Of a stretch of 32,221 nucleotides of DNA, positions 7,592 to 14,973 are shown in pieces. The translations under genes were made by a program, and so were the position numbers. How positions within the stretch are numbered: position 1 is the first letter of the stretch; the number at the start of each line of letters is the position of its first letter. Source of the stretch: CAJKWP01 sp050943075 (GTDB lineage: Bacteria; Bacillota; Clostridia; Christensenellales; UBA1242); contig JBMNOM010000009.1 in assembly GCA_050943075.1 (NCBI GenBank), forward strand, positions 1 to 32,221. Reading direction: 5' to 3'. The notes under the pieces were generated by a model, which saw only the letters and a program-made list of their open reading frames with translations, was not told where the DNA came from and searched no databases.

Positions 7592-7984
7592 ATGCATTAT
7601 ATATCAGATGGCGAAGTGATTAAAAACATTAGAAAATATCTTGAAGCCCTAACCCCAGAAACACTTAAAATGATTTGTTTCACAAGGTTTGCAAAAGATG
7701 GTTTTTATAACATTGAATTTAGAAAAAGCAGAAATCCGCTTAAACCAATTTTAATTGTTTATAGAAGAATTCAAAGGTCAAACGAGGAAACAATTTCCTC
7801 AAAAGTTTTCAGCTTTGCTGAAGACAAAAAACACCACACAGACGCAGAAAGAATTCAAAACGGAATAATTGATTATTTGTGCGACGTTTTTGGTGAAGAT
7901 GAAGTTTTTAACACAATGCTATACTGCAAAATATATTTTAACAAAGATAAAAAAGGGCCATCAATTTTAGATTGGGGTAAATAA
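7592..7984 (+). CDS. Uncharacterised 130-aa cytoplasmic protein
   Basis: I do not recognise this protein. It has no signal peptide, no membrane segment and no cysteine motif. It is mixed alpha/beta by composition: an N-terminal helix-like region (5-30), a strand-rich middle (about 35-60, with FYNIEF and ILIVYRR), then a helix with HHTDAERIQNGIIDYL and a C-terminal strand region. The ATG is supported by AAAGGA 7 nt upstream and by its own consensus promoter, and a strong terminator follows immediately. Independent transcription and codon use like its neighbours argue that it is a real gene. Confidence 0.7.
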   Translation: MHYISDGEVIKNIRKYLEALTPETLKMICFTRFAKDGFYNIEFRKSRNPLKPILIVYRRIQRSNEETISSKVFSFAEDKKHHTDAERIQNGIIDYLCDVFGEDEVFNTMLYCKIYFNKDKKGPSILDWGK

Positions 7985-7985
7985 C

Positions 7986-8009
7986 AAAAAGGCATTTTTG
8001 CCTTTTTTT
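7986..8009 (+). terminator. Intrinsic terminator after the 130-aa gene
   Basis: AAAAAGGCA (7986-7994) pairs with TGCCTTTTT (7999-8007) around TTTT and continues as a T tract. It starts directly after the stop codon and insulates the superoperon from upstream transcription. Confidence 0.85.
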
Positions 8010-8232
8010 GTTGCCTTGTTTCAGTTTGGCTTTTTTGCTTTGAGTGGGGCCAAACTTGCGCTCTTTTGCTTTAAGAATAGGTGCAATTTTCCCTTATTAT
8101 ATATTAATTAATTATATTAACAAATGTTCATATTTTATAATGTGCCTAAAAAATGATTAAAAAAGCAAAAAAATGGCAAAAATCAAATGTGAAAAGTTGC
8201 TAAAAAAAAGATGAATTTCTTCAAAAAAAGCC
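8010..8232. other. Non-coding spacer upstream of the rpsJ promoter
   Basis: No gene is visible. GTTTGGC (8024-8030) and GCCAAAC (8049-8055) could form a 7-bp stem around an 18-nt loop, just after the preceding terminator. The rest is AT-rich DNA leading into a consensus promoter. Confidence 0.4.
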
Positions 8233-8262
8233 TTGACACTAATTCATTCGGTGTAGTATAAT
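8233..8262 (+). promoter_or_regulatory. Strong promoter of the S10-spc-alpha superoperon
   Basis: A perfect TTGACA (8233-8238) and a perfect TATAAT (8257-8262) are separated by 18 bp. It is the only promoter in the window with both hexamers at consensus, as expected for a ribosomal protein operon. Transcription should start near 8269. Confidence 0.85.
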
Positions 8263-8268
8263 AGCAAG

Positions 8269-8503
8269 GCTAGTAGTATGGGTTGAAGCATAAGGTTACT
8301 TTAATTATACAGCAATTAAAGAGAATTTATGTGGACAAGTTGTGCAAAAGCACAGCGCCTAACTAATCAAAGTATGACAAAAATTTGCCTGAATTATCAG
8401 GTTTTAATTTTGGCTACCGGCTCGACACACACGGCATAGTGTTCGGAAAACGAGCAAATGTCAAGTGTGTGACGAAATCATACGCGTTAGGGTTTGCAAT
8501 TAC
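8269..8503 (+). promoter_or_regulatory. Structured mRNA leader upstream of rpsJ
   Basis: The leader of about 235 nt before the rpsJ ribosome site contains several stems. CTTTAATT/AATTAAAG (8299-8306, 8314-8321) is a perfect 8-bp stem, TGTGC/GCACA (8341-8345, 8350-8354) closes AAAA, and CCTGA/TCAGG (8388-8392, 8397-8401) closes ATTA. GCTCG (8420-8424) pairs with CGAGC (8451-8455), and CACACAC (8426-8432) pairs with GTGTGTG (8465-8471). The last two interlock, so they form an H-type pseudoknot or compete. Leaders of ribosomal protein operons often bind a product of the operon; L4 does this in E. coli. Which protein would bind here is unknown. Confidence 0.6.
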
Positions 8504-8519
8504 AGGAGGTTAAGTTAAA

Positions 8520-8828
8520 ATGGCAAATCAAAAAATGAGAATTAAACTAAGAGCCTACGATCACAAACTTTTGGATCAAGCTTGCGAAAGAATTATTGAC
8601 ACAGCAAGCAAGAATAAAGCAAAAATCGCAGGTCCAGTGCCTCTTCCAACAGAAAGAGAGGTTGTCACTGTTATCCGCTCACCACACAAACACAAAGACA
8701 GTCGTGAGCAATTTGAGTCAAGAACTCACAAAAGAATTATAGATGTTTATACTCCATCACCAAAAACAATAGACGCTCTTATGAAAATAGAGTTGCCTGC
8801 AGGTGTGGATATCAATATCAAACTGTAA
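8520..8828 (+). CDS. rpsJ: 30S ribosomal protein S10
   Basis: At 102 aa, this has the normal length for S10, a head protein of the small subunit that also acts as NusE in transcription antitermination. Family elements are RIKLRAYDHKLLDQA, GPVPLPT and RSPHKHKDSREQFE, with HKRIIDVY in the extended loop. AGGAGGT (8504-8510) precedes the ATG by 9 nt. It is the first gene of the superoperon, and its stop (TAAGGAGG) overlaps the ribosome site of rplC. Confidence 0.97.
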   Translation: MANQKMRIKLRAYDHKLLDQACERIIDTASKNKAKIAGPVPLPTEREVVTVIRSPHKHKDSREQFESRTHKRIIDVYTPSPKTIDALMKIELPAGVDINIKL

Positions 8829-8838
8829 GGAGGCAAAA

Positions 8839-9471
8839 ATGAGAAAAGCAATTATTGGTAAGAAACTTGGTATGACACAAGTATTTACACAAAATGGTCA
8901 AGTAATTCCAGTAACAGTTATCGAAGCAGGGCCTGTTACAGTGGTTAGAAAAAAGACAATTGAAAAAGACGGTTACAATGCTGTAGTTGTGGCTTTTGAT
9001 CAAGTTAGAGAAAAACTTGTTAATAAACCAAACATGGGTGTTTTGAAAAAAGCAGGAGTTGCTGCACACAGAACACTTAAAGAACTCAAATTTGAAAATT
9101 CAAACGAATATGAAATTGGTCAAGTTGTAAAATGCGACATCTTTGCTGAAAACGACAAAGTTGACGTAAGCGGAACAACACGTGGTAGAGGATTTACTGG
9201 TGTTATCCAAAGATGGAATGGCAGCAGATTGAAAATGACACACGGTACAGGACCAGTTCACAGACAAGTTGGTTCAATGGGTTCAAACTCAACACCATCA
9301 AGAGTTTTCAAAAACAAGAAGATGGCTGGACAATATGGTCACGAAAGAGTGACAATTCAAAACTTGGAAGTTGTCAAAGTTGACACAGACAGAAACATTC
9401 TTTTAGTTAAAGGTTGTGTTCCTGGTCCAAGAGGTTCGCTTGTATTTGTAAAACAAGCTGTGAAGGCCTAA
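8839..9471 (+). CDS. rplC: 50S ribosomal protein L3
   Basis: This 210-aa protein starts MRKAIIGKKLGMTQVF, the usual L3 opening. An upstream in-frame start at 8803 would overlap rpsJ and is less likely, because AAGGAGG (8827-8833) is 5 nt from the ATG at 8839. The central extension that reaches toward the peptidyl transferase centre is present (GRGFTGVIQRW, MTHGTGPVHRQVGSMG), followed by KMAGQYGHERVTIQNLEVV and a VPGPRGSLV end. L3 is an early assembly protein that binds 23S rRNA. Confidence 0.96.
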   Translation: MRKAIIGKKLGMTQVFTQNGQVIPVTVIEAGPVTVVRKKTIEKDGYNAVVVAFDQVREKLVNKPNMGVLKKAGVAAHRTLKELKFENSNEYEIGQVVKCDIFAENDKVDVSGTTRGRGFTGVIQRWNGSRLKMTHGTGPVHRQVGSMGSNSTPSRVFKNKKMAGQYGHERVTIQNLEVVKVDTDRNILLVKGCVPGPRGSLVFVKQAVKA

Positions 9472-9485
9472 GGAGGAAATGAATA

Positions 9486-10112
9486 ATGGCAAAAGTTAAA
9501 TTATTAAACATGGCTGGCGAAGAAGTTGGAAGTTTAACAGTTAGCGATGCAATTTTCGCACAAGAAGCTAATGAAGCACTTGTTCACGAAGTTGTTGTTG
9601 CTCAACTTGCAAATGCAAGACAAGGCACAAAAGCTAACCTTTCAAGAAGTGAAGTTAGAGGCCATGCTAAAAAACCTTACAGTCAAAAACATACTGGTAA
9701 TGCAAGACAAGGTTCCACAAAAGGCCCACAATTTAGAGGTGGTGGCAATGCGTTTGCACTTAAACCAAGAGATTTCTCTAAGAAAGTTAACAAACAAGCA
9801 AAGCGCGCAGCTTTTGTAAGTGCATTATCTGCAAGATTTGCAGCTAATGACATAATTTTCTTGGATGAATATAAATTTGAAGAAGCAAAAACTCGTTATG
9901 CACAAGATTTCGCAACAAAGCTTGGACTTGACAGAAATACATTAGTTGTGCTTGCGCAAAACGACGAAATGGCAACAAGAGCAACAGCAAATATGCCAAG
10001 ATTGAATCTTCAAGTTGCATCAAACTTAAGCGTTTATGAAATTGTTAAATACAACAAACTTGTTTTAACAAAAGACGCTGTTAAAGCAATTGAAGGGGGA
10101 TTTGAAGAATGA
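9486..10112 (+). CDS. rplD: 50S ribosomal protein L4
   Basis: This 208-aa protein has the typical L4 length. L4 binds 23S rRNA, sends a loop into the exit tunnel and is the autoregulator of the S10 operon in E. coli. The loop (about residues 60-90) is unusual. It reads KPYSQKHTGNARQG where most bacteria have a QKGTGRARQG-like sequence, so H69 replaces the first Gly and N72 replaces an Arg. The C-terminal domain with NIIFLDEYKFEEAKT-like order and LSVYEIVKYNKLVLTKDA is ordinary. AAGGAGG overlaps the rplC stop, and its own stop overlaps the rplW start (ATGA). Confidence 0.95.
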   Translation: MAKVKLLNMAGEEVGSLTVSDAIFAQEANEALVHEVVVAQLANARQGTKANLSRSEVRGHAKKPYSQKHTGNARQGSTKGPQFRGGGNAFALKPRDFSKKVNKQAKRAAFVSALSARFAANDIIFLDEYKFEEAKTRYAQDFATKLGLDRNTLVVLAQNDEMATRATANMPRLNLQVASNLSVYEIVKYNKLVLTKDAVKAIEGGFEE

Positions 10113-10411
10113 GAGCTCATGAAATAATTAAAAAACCACTTCTCACAGAGAAAAGTTATACAGGTATTGCAAACAAAGTTTACACATTTGTTGTTGACAA
10201 AAATGCAAACAAAATAGAAATTGCAAAAGCAGTTGAAGAAATCTTTGGCGTTGAAGTTGCAAGAGTAAACACAATGATCGTTAAAGGATCTAAAAAAGAA
10301 CAAAATACAAAGTCGGGAAGAACAGTTGGTAAAACCAGCGATATTAAAAAAGCTGTTGTTGTTTTGAAAGAAACAAGCAAACCAATCGCATTCTTTGAAA
10401 GCCTATCATAA
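10109..10411 (+). CDS. rplW: 50S ribosomal protein L23
   Basis: The 100-aa product is L23, which lies at the tunnel exit and docks trigger factor, SRP and the translocon. Family features are IIKKPLLTEKSYTGIANKVYTFVV and VEEIFGVEVARVNTM, the latter leading into the flexible loop with KKEQNTKSGR. The ATG overlaps the rplD stop by 4 bp, so translation is coupled. The ribosome site (GGGG at 10096-10099) lies within rplD. Confidence 0.95.
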   Translation: MRAHEIIKKPLLTEKSYTGIANKVYTFVVDKNANKIEIAKAVEEIFGVEVARVNTMIVKGSKKEQNTKSGRTVGKTSDIKKAVVVLKETSKPIAFFESLS

Positions 10412-10426
10412 TAAGGAGATTTAATC

Positions 10427-11254
10427 ATGGCAATTAAAACACACAAGCCTACAAGTGCTGCACGTAGATTTTTAACTACAGATACTTTTGAATTGTTGAC
10501 AAAGAAAAAACCAGAAAAAAGTCTTCTTGCAACAAAGAAAAAGACAGGTGGAAGAAATGTTAGCGGTAAAATAACAGTTCGTCATATCGGTGGCGGAAAC
10601 CGTCAAAAATACAGAATTATCGACTTCAAAAGAAGAAAAGATGGAATCGTTGCAAAAGTTAGTGCTATTGAATACGATCCAAACCGTTCAGCTTACATTG
10701 CGTTAATCACATACGCTGACGGCGAAAAAGCATACATTTTGGCTCCACTTGGCTTAAATATTGGCGATACAATCACAAGTGGCCCAAATTCAGAAATCAA
10801 AGTTGGAAACGCTTTGCCACTTGAAAACATTCCAGTTGGTACAGTTGTTCACAACGTTGAACTTACACCAAACAAAGGTGGACAATTTGCTAGAAGTGCT
10901 GGAACAAGTGTGCAACTTGTTGCAAAAGAAGGCAAATATGCAATGCTTAGAATGCCAAGTGGAGAAATGAGAAAAGTTCTCTTGGTAAACAGAGCAACAA
11001 TCGGAACAGTTTCCAACCCAACACATGAACTTGTGTCACTTGGAAAAGCTGGAAGAAAAAGACACATGGGAATCAAACCAACCGTTCGTGGTGTTGTTAT
11101 GAACCCTGTTGATCACCCACACGGCGGTGGCGAAGGTAAATCACCAATCGGTAAGAAAGCTCCTGTTACTCCATGGGGTAAGAAAGCTCTCGGTTTGAAG
11201 ACAAGAAAATCTAAAAAAGCCTCTGACAAGCTTATTGTTAAGAGAATTAATTAG
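10427..11254 (+). CDS. rplB: 50S ribosomal protein L2
   Basis: L2 is a core large-subunit protein needed for subunit joining and peptidyl transfer. The 275-aa length is normal. GRNVSGKITVRHIGGGNRQKY lies near residues 42-62, and the conserved catalytic-region motif VMNPVDHPHGGGEGK is near 224-238 with its key His. The C-terminal KTRKSKKASDKLIVKRI is typical. AAGGAG lies 8 nt before the ATG. The stop TAG forms the start of the rpsS ribosome site (TAGGAG). Confidence 0.97.
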   Translation: MAIKTHKPTSAARRFLTTDTFELLTKKKPEKSLLATKKKTGGRNVSGKITVRHIGGGNRQKYRIIDFKRRKDGIVAKVSAIEYDPNRSAYIALITYADGEKAYILAPLGLNIGDTITSGPNSEIKVGNALPLENIPVGTVVHNVELTPNKGGQFARSAGTSVQLVAKEGKYAMLRMPSGEMRKVLLVNRATIGTVSNPTHELVSLGKAGRKRHMGIKPTVRGVVMNPVDHPHGGGEGKSPIGKKAPVTPWGKKALGLKTRKSKKASDKLIVKRIN

Positions 11255-11265
11255 GAGATGGAAAT

Positions 11266-11553
11266 ATGAGTAGATCATTAAAGAAAAAGCCTTATGTTTT
11301 TGAAAAACTTTTGAAAAAAGTTGAAGAAATGAACAAAACAGGCGTTAAAAAACCAATTAAAACATGGTCAAGAGCATCAGTCATCTATCCTGAATTCGTG
11401 GGCTTCACATTTGCTGTTCACAACGGAAAAAAACACGTTCCAGTTTACTGCACAGTTGAAATGGTGGGCCACAAACTTGGAGAATTTGCTCCAACAAGAC
11501 AATTCAAAGGACATGCTGGAAGCAAAGCTCAAACAACCAGCAAGAAAGGTTAA
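11266..11553 (+). CDS. rpsS: 30S ribosomal protein S19
   Basis: S19 sits in the head of the small subunit near the A-site finger. The product has 95 aa, with the opening MSRSLKKKPYVFEKLLKKV, the central KTWSRASVIYPEFVGFTFAVHNGK and the end LGEFAPTRQFKGHAG, all standard. The basic tail is short. AGGAG overlaps the rplB stop and lies 8 nt before the ATG. Confidence 0.97.
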   Translation: MSRSLKKKPYVFEKLLKKVEEMNKTGVKKPIKTWSRASVIYPEFVGFTFAVHNGKKHVPVYCTVEMVGHKLGEFAPTRQFKGHAGSKAQTTSKKG

Positions 11554-11563
11554 GAGGTGAGAT

Positions 11564-11950
11564 ATGGCTACAAGAATTAGAGAAAAAGCTAGAAAAAGAG
11601 CAGAAGTTAAAGATCAAAGACCTTTTGCAATCGCTAAATATATCAGAATGACTCCTTCTAAAGTTAGAATCACTCTTGATACAATTAGAGGCAAAAAAGC
11701 TGTTGATGCAGTTGCAATTTTGGAAAATTCACCACATGCAGCAGCAGAAGTTTGTTTAAAACTTTTAAATTCAGCAATTGCTAATGCTGAAAACAACAAA
11801 AAACTTAACAGACAAGATTTAGTTGTTGCAGAATGCTTTGTCACACCTGGTCCAACCTTGAAGAGAATTATGATTAAAGCTAAAGGTAGAGCAGATAGAA
11901 TGTTAAAGAGATCAAGTCACATTACAATCATACTTGATCAAGCAGTGTAG
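11564..11950 (+). CDS. rplV: 50S ribosomal protein L22
   Basis: This 128-aa protein has a slightly extended N terminus. L22 lines the exit tunnel opposite L4 and is a site of macrolide-resistance changes. The globular part is ordinary (AKYIRMTPSKVRITLDTIRGKK). The beta-hairpin reads GPTLKRIMIKAKGRAD, so residues 104-105 are Ile-Lys where E. coli has Pro-Arg at the hairpin tip. The end, RSSHITIILDQAV, is standard. GAGGTGAG lies before the ATG, and the stop codon is part of TAGGAGG for rpsC. Confidence 0.96.
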   Translation: MATRIREKARKRAEVKDQRPFAIAKYIRMTPSKVRITLDTIRGKKAVDAVAILENSPHAAAEVCLKLLNSAIANAENNKKLNRQDLVVAECFVTPGPTLKRIMIKAKGRADRMLKRSSHITIILDQAV

Positions 11951-11960
11951 GAGGTAAAGA

Positions 11961-12626
11961 ATGGGACAAAAGGTTAGTCCGATAGGACTTAGACTCGGAG
12001 TAAACAAATCTTGGGATTCAACTTGGATTGTATCAAAAAAAGATGTTGCTAAATTCATTAAAGAAGACCAAGACATTAGAAATTTTGTTAAAAAGAATTA
12101 CCACTCCTGTGGAATCAGCAAAATTTCAATCGAAAGAACAGAAGGCAAACTCGTTGTTAACATTCACACTGGCAGACCAGGTATGTTAATTGGTTCAAAA
12201 GGTGCTGGTATTGAAAAATTGAAATCAGATATCAATGCACTTGTTGGAAAAGACAAAACAGTTTTTATTAATGTTAAAGAAATTAAAAAACCAGACCTTG
12301 ATGCAACACTTGTTGCAGAAGGTATCGTTGCTCAACTTGAAAGAAGAATTCGTTTCAGAAGAGCATTGAGAAGTGGTATTCAAAGAGTTATGAAAGCCGG
12401 AGCAAAAGGCTGCAAAGTTCAAGTTAGTGGTGTAGTTGATGGTGCAAACACAATTGCAAGAACAGAAAAATACATGGAAGGTTCACTTCCACTCCACACT
12501 TTAAGAGCTGACATTGATTATGGCGTTGCTTCAGCATTCACAAATTACGGTAAACTTGGTGTTAAGGTTTGGATCTTTAAAGGTGAAATCCTTAATGCAA
12601 AAGAGCGTAAAGGAGGGCAACAATAA
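11961..12626 (+). CDS. rpsC: 30S ribosomal protein S3
   Basis: S3 is a head protein at the mRNA entry channel. The 221-aa product opens MGQKVSPIGLRLGVNKSWDSTW. It contains the type II KH domain with the GSKG loop at 78-81 (GRPGMLIGSKGAGIE), and the C-terminal domain with RRIRFRRALRSGIQ and MEGSLPLHTLRADIDYG. AGGAGGT lies 6 nt before the ATG. Its TAA overlaps the rplP ATG (TAATG). Confidence 0.97.
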   Translation: MGQKVSPIGLRLGVNKSWDSTWIVSKKDVAKFIKEDQDIRNFVKKNYHSCGISKISIERTEGKLVVNIHTGRPGMLIGSKGAGIEKLKSDINALVGKDKTVFINVKEIKKPDLDATLVAEGIVAQLERRIRFRRALRSGIQRVMKAGAKGCKVQVSGVVDGANTIARTEKYMEGSLPLHTLRADIDYGVASAFTNYGKLGVKVWIFKGEILNAKERKGGQQ

Positions 12627-13063
12627 TGTTAATGCCAAAAAGAGTTAAAAGAAGAAGACTTCACCGTGGAAGAATGAAAGGTGTAGCTACTCGTGGTAAT
12701 GAACTTGCTTACGGCGATTTCGGTTTAGTTGCAACTGAACCATGCTGGATTAAATCAAATCAAATTGAAGCAGCTCGTATTGCTATGACAAGATACATTA
12801 AAAGAGGCGGACAAGTGTGGATTAACATTTTCCCTCACAAATCCGTGACAAGAAAACCTGCTGAAACTCGTATGGGTAGCGGTAAAGGTTCACCTGAATT
12901 TTGGGTTGCAGTTGTTAAACCAGGCAGAGTGCTTTTTGAAATGAACGGCGTTTCAGAAGAAGTTGCAAGAGAAGCTATGCGTCTTGCAGCACACAAATTG
13001 CCTTGCAAAACAAAATTTATCGCAAAAGAGAAACAACAAGGTGGTGATGTAAATGAAAATTAA
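12626..13063 (+). CDS. rplP: 50S ribosomal protein L16
   Basis: L16 organises the A-site and central region of the large subunit. The 145-aa product opens MLMPKRVKRRRLHRGRMKG and has RYIKRGGQVWINIFPHKSVTRKPAETRMGSG broken over about residues 51-82, with SPEFWVAVVKPGRVLFE after it. The start overlaps the rpsC stop and is served by AAAGGAGGG at 12607-12616. The last 11 bases overlap rpmC. Confidence 0.96.
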   Translation: MLMPKRVKRRRLHRGRMKGVATRGNELAYGDFGLVATEPCWIKSNQIEAARIAMTRYIKRGGQVWINIFPHKSVTRKPAETRMGSGKGSPEFWVAVVKPGRVLFEMNGVSEEVAREAMRLAAHKLPCKTKFIAKEKQQGGDVNEN

Positions 13064-13256
13064 AGAAATTAGAAGTTTAACAACAAAAGAATTACAAGTT
13101 AAACTCAATGATCTTACAACAGAGCTTTTCAACCTTCGTTTTTCTCACGCAACTGGCAATTTGCCAAACAATATGGCACTTCATACATTGAAGAAAGATA
13201 TTGCTAGAGTTAAAACAATCATTAGAGAAAGACAACTTGAAGAAGGAGTTAAGTAA
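13053..13256 (+). CDS. rpmC: 50S ribosomal protein L29
   Basis: L29 is a two-helix protein beside L23 at the tunnel exit. This one has 67 aa, with the opening MKIKEIRSLTTKELQVKLNDL, the centre ELFNLRFSHATGNL and the end KKDIARVKTIIRERQ, all typical. The ATG lies inside the end of rplP (11-base overlap) with a GGTGGTG site upstream, so translation is coupled. Confidence 0.95.
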   Translation: MKIKEIRSLTTKELQVKLNDLTTELFNLRFSHATGNLPNNMALHTLKKDIARVKTIIRERQLEEGVK

Positions 13257-13258
13257 TT

Positions 13259-13522
13259 ATGGAAGCAAACAGAAATCAAAGACCAGTTAGAGTTGGTCAA
13301 GTAGTGAGTGCTGGTAAAATGGATAAAACAATTGTTGTTGCCATTGTTACTAACTCAAAACACCCAATCTACAAAAAAGTTGTTCACAAAACAACAAAAT
13401 TCAAAGTTCACGATGAGAACAATATTGCTGGTTTAGGCGACACCGTAGAAATTATGGAAACACGCCCAATTAGCAAAGATAAGTATCACAGAATTGTTCG
13501 CGTTGTTGAAAAGGCAAAATAG
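13259..13522 (+). CDS. rpsQ: 30S ribosomal protein S17
   Basis: S17 is a primary 16S rRNA binder with an OB fold. The 87-aa product shows VGQVVSAGKMDKTIVVAI at residues 12-29 and KYHRIVRVVEKAK at the end, both conserved. AAGGAG (13243-13248) lies inside the end of rpmC. The stop is followed at once by AGGAGG for rplN. Confidence 0.96.
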   Translation: MEANRNQRPVRVGQVVSAGKMDKTIVVAIVTNSKHPIYKKVVHKTTKFKVHDENNIAGLGDTVEIMETRPISKDKYHRIVRVVEKAK

Positions 13523-13534
13523 AGGAGGATAGTT

Positions 13535-13903
13535 ATGATACAACCACAAACAAAACTTAAAGTGGCAGACAACACCGGTGCTAAAGAAATTATGTGCATT
13601 CGCGTGCTTGGCGGCTCTTTCAGACGTTCAGGTAACATTGGTGATGTTATAATTGCCTCTGTTAAAAAAGCCATTCCAGGCGGAGTTGTTAAAAAAGGTG
13701 ATGTTGTAAAAGCTGTTATTGTTAGAACTGCAAAAGGTTTGAGAAGACAAGACGGAACACATATTCGTTTTGATGATAATGCAGCAGTTATTATCGACAA
13801 CCAAAAACAACCAAAAGGAACTCGTATTTTCGGACCAATCGCCAGAGAGCTTAGAGATAAAAACTATATGAAGATTATCTCACTTGCTCCTGAGGTTATA
13901 TAG
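13535..13903 (+). CDS. rplN: 50S ribosomal protein L14
   Basis: L14 lies at the subunit interface and contacts 16S rRNA in bridge B8. The length of 122 aa is the family standard. Conserved parts are MIQPQTKLKVADNTGAKEIM, VKKAIPGGVVKKGDVV and the end LRDKNYMKIISLAPEVI. AGGAGG (13524-13529) precedes the ATG by 5 nt. The stop codon lies within TAGGAGG, used for rplX. Confidence 0.97.
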   Translation: MIQPQTKLKVADNTGAKEIMCIRVLGGSFRRSGNIGDVIIASVKKAIPGGVVKKGDVVKAVIVRTAKGLRRQDGTHIRFDDNAAVIIDNQKQPKGTRIFGPIARELRDKNYMKIISLAPEVI

Positions 13904-13915
13904 GAGGACAAGGGA

Positions 13916-14398
13916 ATGATTATTAAAAAAGGTGATACAGTAGTTGTTATTACTGGTAAAGACAAAGGTAAAACTGGAAAAGTTCTCGAAGTTTATCCTA
14001 AAGAAAACAGAGTATTAGTTGACGGAGTTAACGTGGTTTCACGTCACTCAAAACCAAGAAGCGCACAAGACAAAGGCGGAATCATTAAGAAAAACGCTCC
14101 AATCCACGCTTCAAACGTTATGATTTATGAAGATGGAAAAGCAACAAGAGTTGCACACAAATTCATAGATGGTAAAAAAGTTAGAGTTTCTAAGAAAACT
14201 GGAAACAGCTTAGACAAAGAATTTGTTAAAGCAGTTAAAAAACAAGCTAAAGACGAAGTTAAAGCTGCTAAACCAGCAAAAAAAGAAACAGCAAAAAAAG
14301 AAACAGCAAAAACTGCTGAACCAAAAGCAGTAAAACCAAGAAAAGTCGCAACAGAAAAAACAACTGTTAAAAAGACAGTTGCAAAATCAGGTAAATAG
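13916..14398 (+). CDS. rplX: 50S ribosomal protein L24 with long basic tail
   Basis: L24 is an assembly-initiating large-subunit protein with a KOW domain (KKGDTVVVITGKDKGKTGKV, residues 4-23). The core ends near residue 102 (KVRVSKKTGNSLD). Most bacterial L24 proteins stop there, at about 100-105 aa. This one continues for about 58 residues of almost only Lys, Ala, Glu, Thr, Val and Pro. The tail includes KKETA repeats encoded by an exact tandem 15-bp duplication (14276-14290 and 14291-14305). It is probably disordered and resembles histone-like tails. AGGAGG lies upstream, and the stop is inside TAGGAGG for rplE. Confidence 0.95.
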   Translation: MIIKKGDTVVVITGKDKGKTGKVLEVYPKENRVLVDGVNVVSRHSKPRSAQDKGGIIKKNAPIHASNVMIYEDGKATRVAHKFIDGKKVRVSKKTGNSLDKEFVKAVKKQAKDEVKAAKPAKKETAKKETAKTAEPKAVKPRKVATEKTTVKKTVAKSGK

Positions 14399-14409
14399 GA
14401 GGAAACATC

Positions 14410-14964
14410 ATGGCTCAAATGAGTGCAAGACTTAAAGAGTTTTACAAAAAAGAAGTTGTGCCTTTCCTTATGAAAGAATACGGCTATAAAAATATTAATG
14501 AAGTTCCTAAACTTGATAAAATTGTTTTGAACATGGGACTTGGTGCTGTTAAAGATAACACAAAAAGCTTTAATTTAGCAGTTGAAGAACTTTCAGAAAT
14601 TGCTGGACAAAAAGCAGTTGCAACAAGAGCTAAAAAAGCTATTTCTAACTTTAAAGTTAGAGAAAATATGAAAATTGGTGCAAAGGTGACTTTAAGAGGA
14701 AATCAAATGTATCAATTTATGGATAAATTAATTTCAATCGCACTTCCAAGACTTCGTGACTTCCGTGGAGTTTCTCCAAAATCATTTGATGGTAAAGGAA
14801 ATTACGCACTTGGACTTAAAGAACAATTAGTTTTCCCAGAAATCGTTTATGACAAAGTCGAAAAAATTCGTGGGCTTGATATTATGATTGTGACAACAGC
14901 TAATACAAATAATGAAGCTTATGCTCTTTTGAAGGCACTTGGTATGCCTTTCAGAGAAAGATAG
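14410..14964 (+). CDS. rplE: 50S ribosomal protein L5
   Basis: L5 binds 5S rRNA and contacts P-site tRNA. The 184-aa product shows KLDKIVLNMGLGAVKDN near residues 35-51, GAKVTLRG near 92 and ALPRLRDFRGVSPKSFDGKG near 115-134, with a GLDIMIVTTANTN element toward the end. The length is typical of Gram-positive bacteria. GGAGG is 7 nt before the ATG. The TAG stop lies inside the TAGGAGG of rpsN. Confidence 0.97.
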   Translation: MAQMSARLKEFYKKEVVPFLMKEYGYKNINEVPKLDKIVLNMGLGAVKDNTKSFNLAVEELSEIAGQKAVATRAKKAISNFKVRENMKIGAKVTLRGNQMYQFMDKLISIALPRLRDFRGVSPKSFDGKGNYALGLKEQLVFPEIVYDKVEKIRGLDIMIVTTANTNNEAYALLKALGMPFRER

Positions 14965-14973
14965 GAGGATATT

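Noticed and set aside
8329..8439. A 36-codon ORF (MWTSCAKAQRL...) inside the rpsJ leader
   Set aside because: Its codons (TGG, CAG, CGC, TGC) differ from those of the neighbouring genes, its ribosome site (AAAGAG) is weak, and it runs through the conserved-looking stems. The region is better explained as a structured leader.
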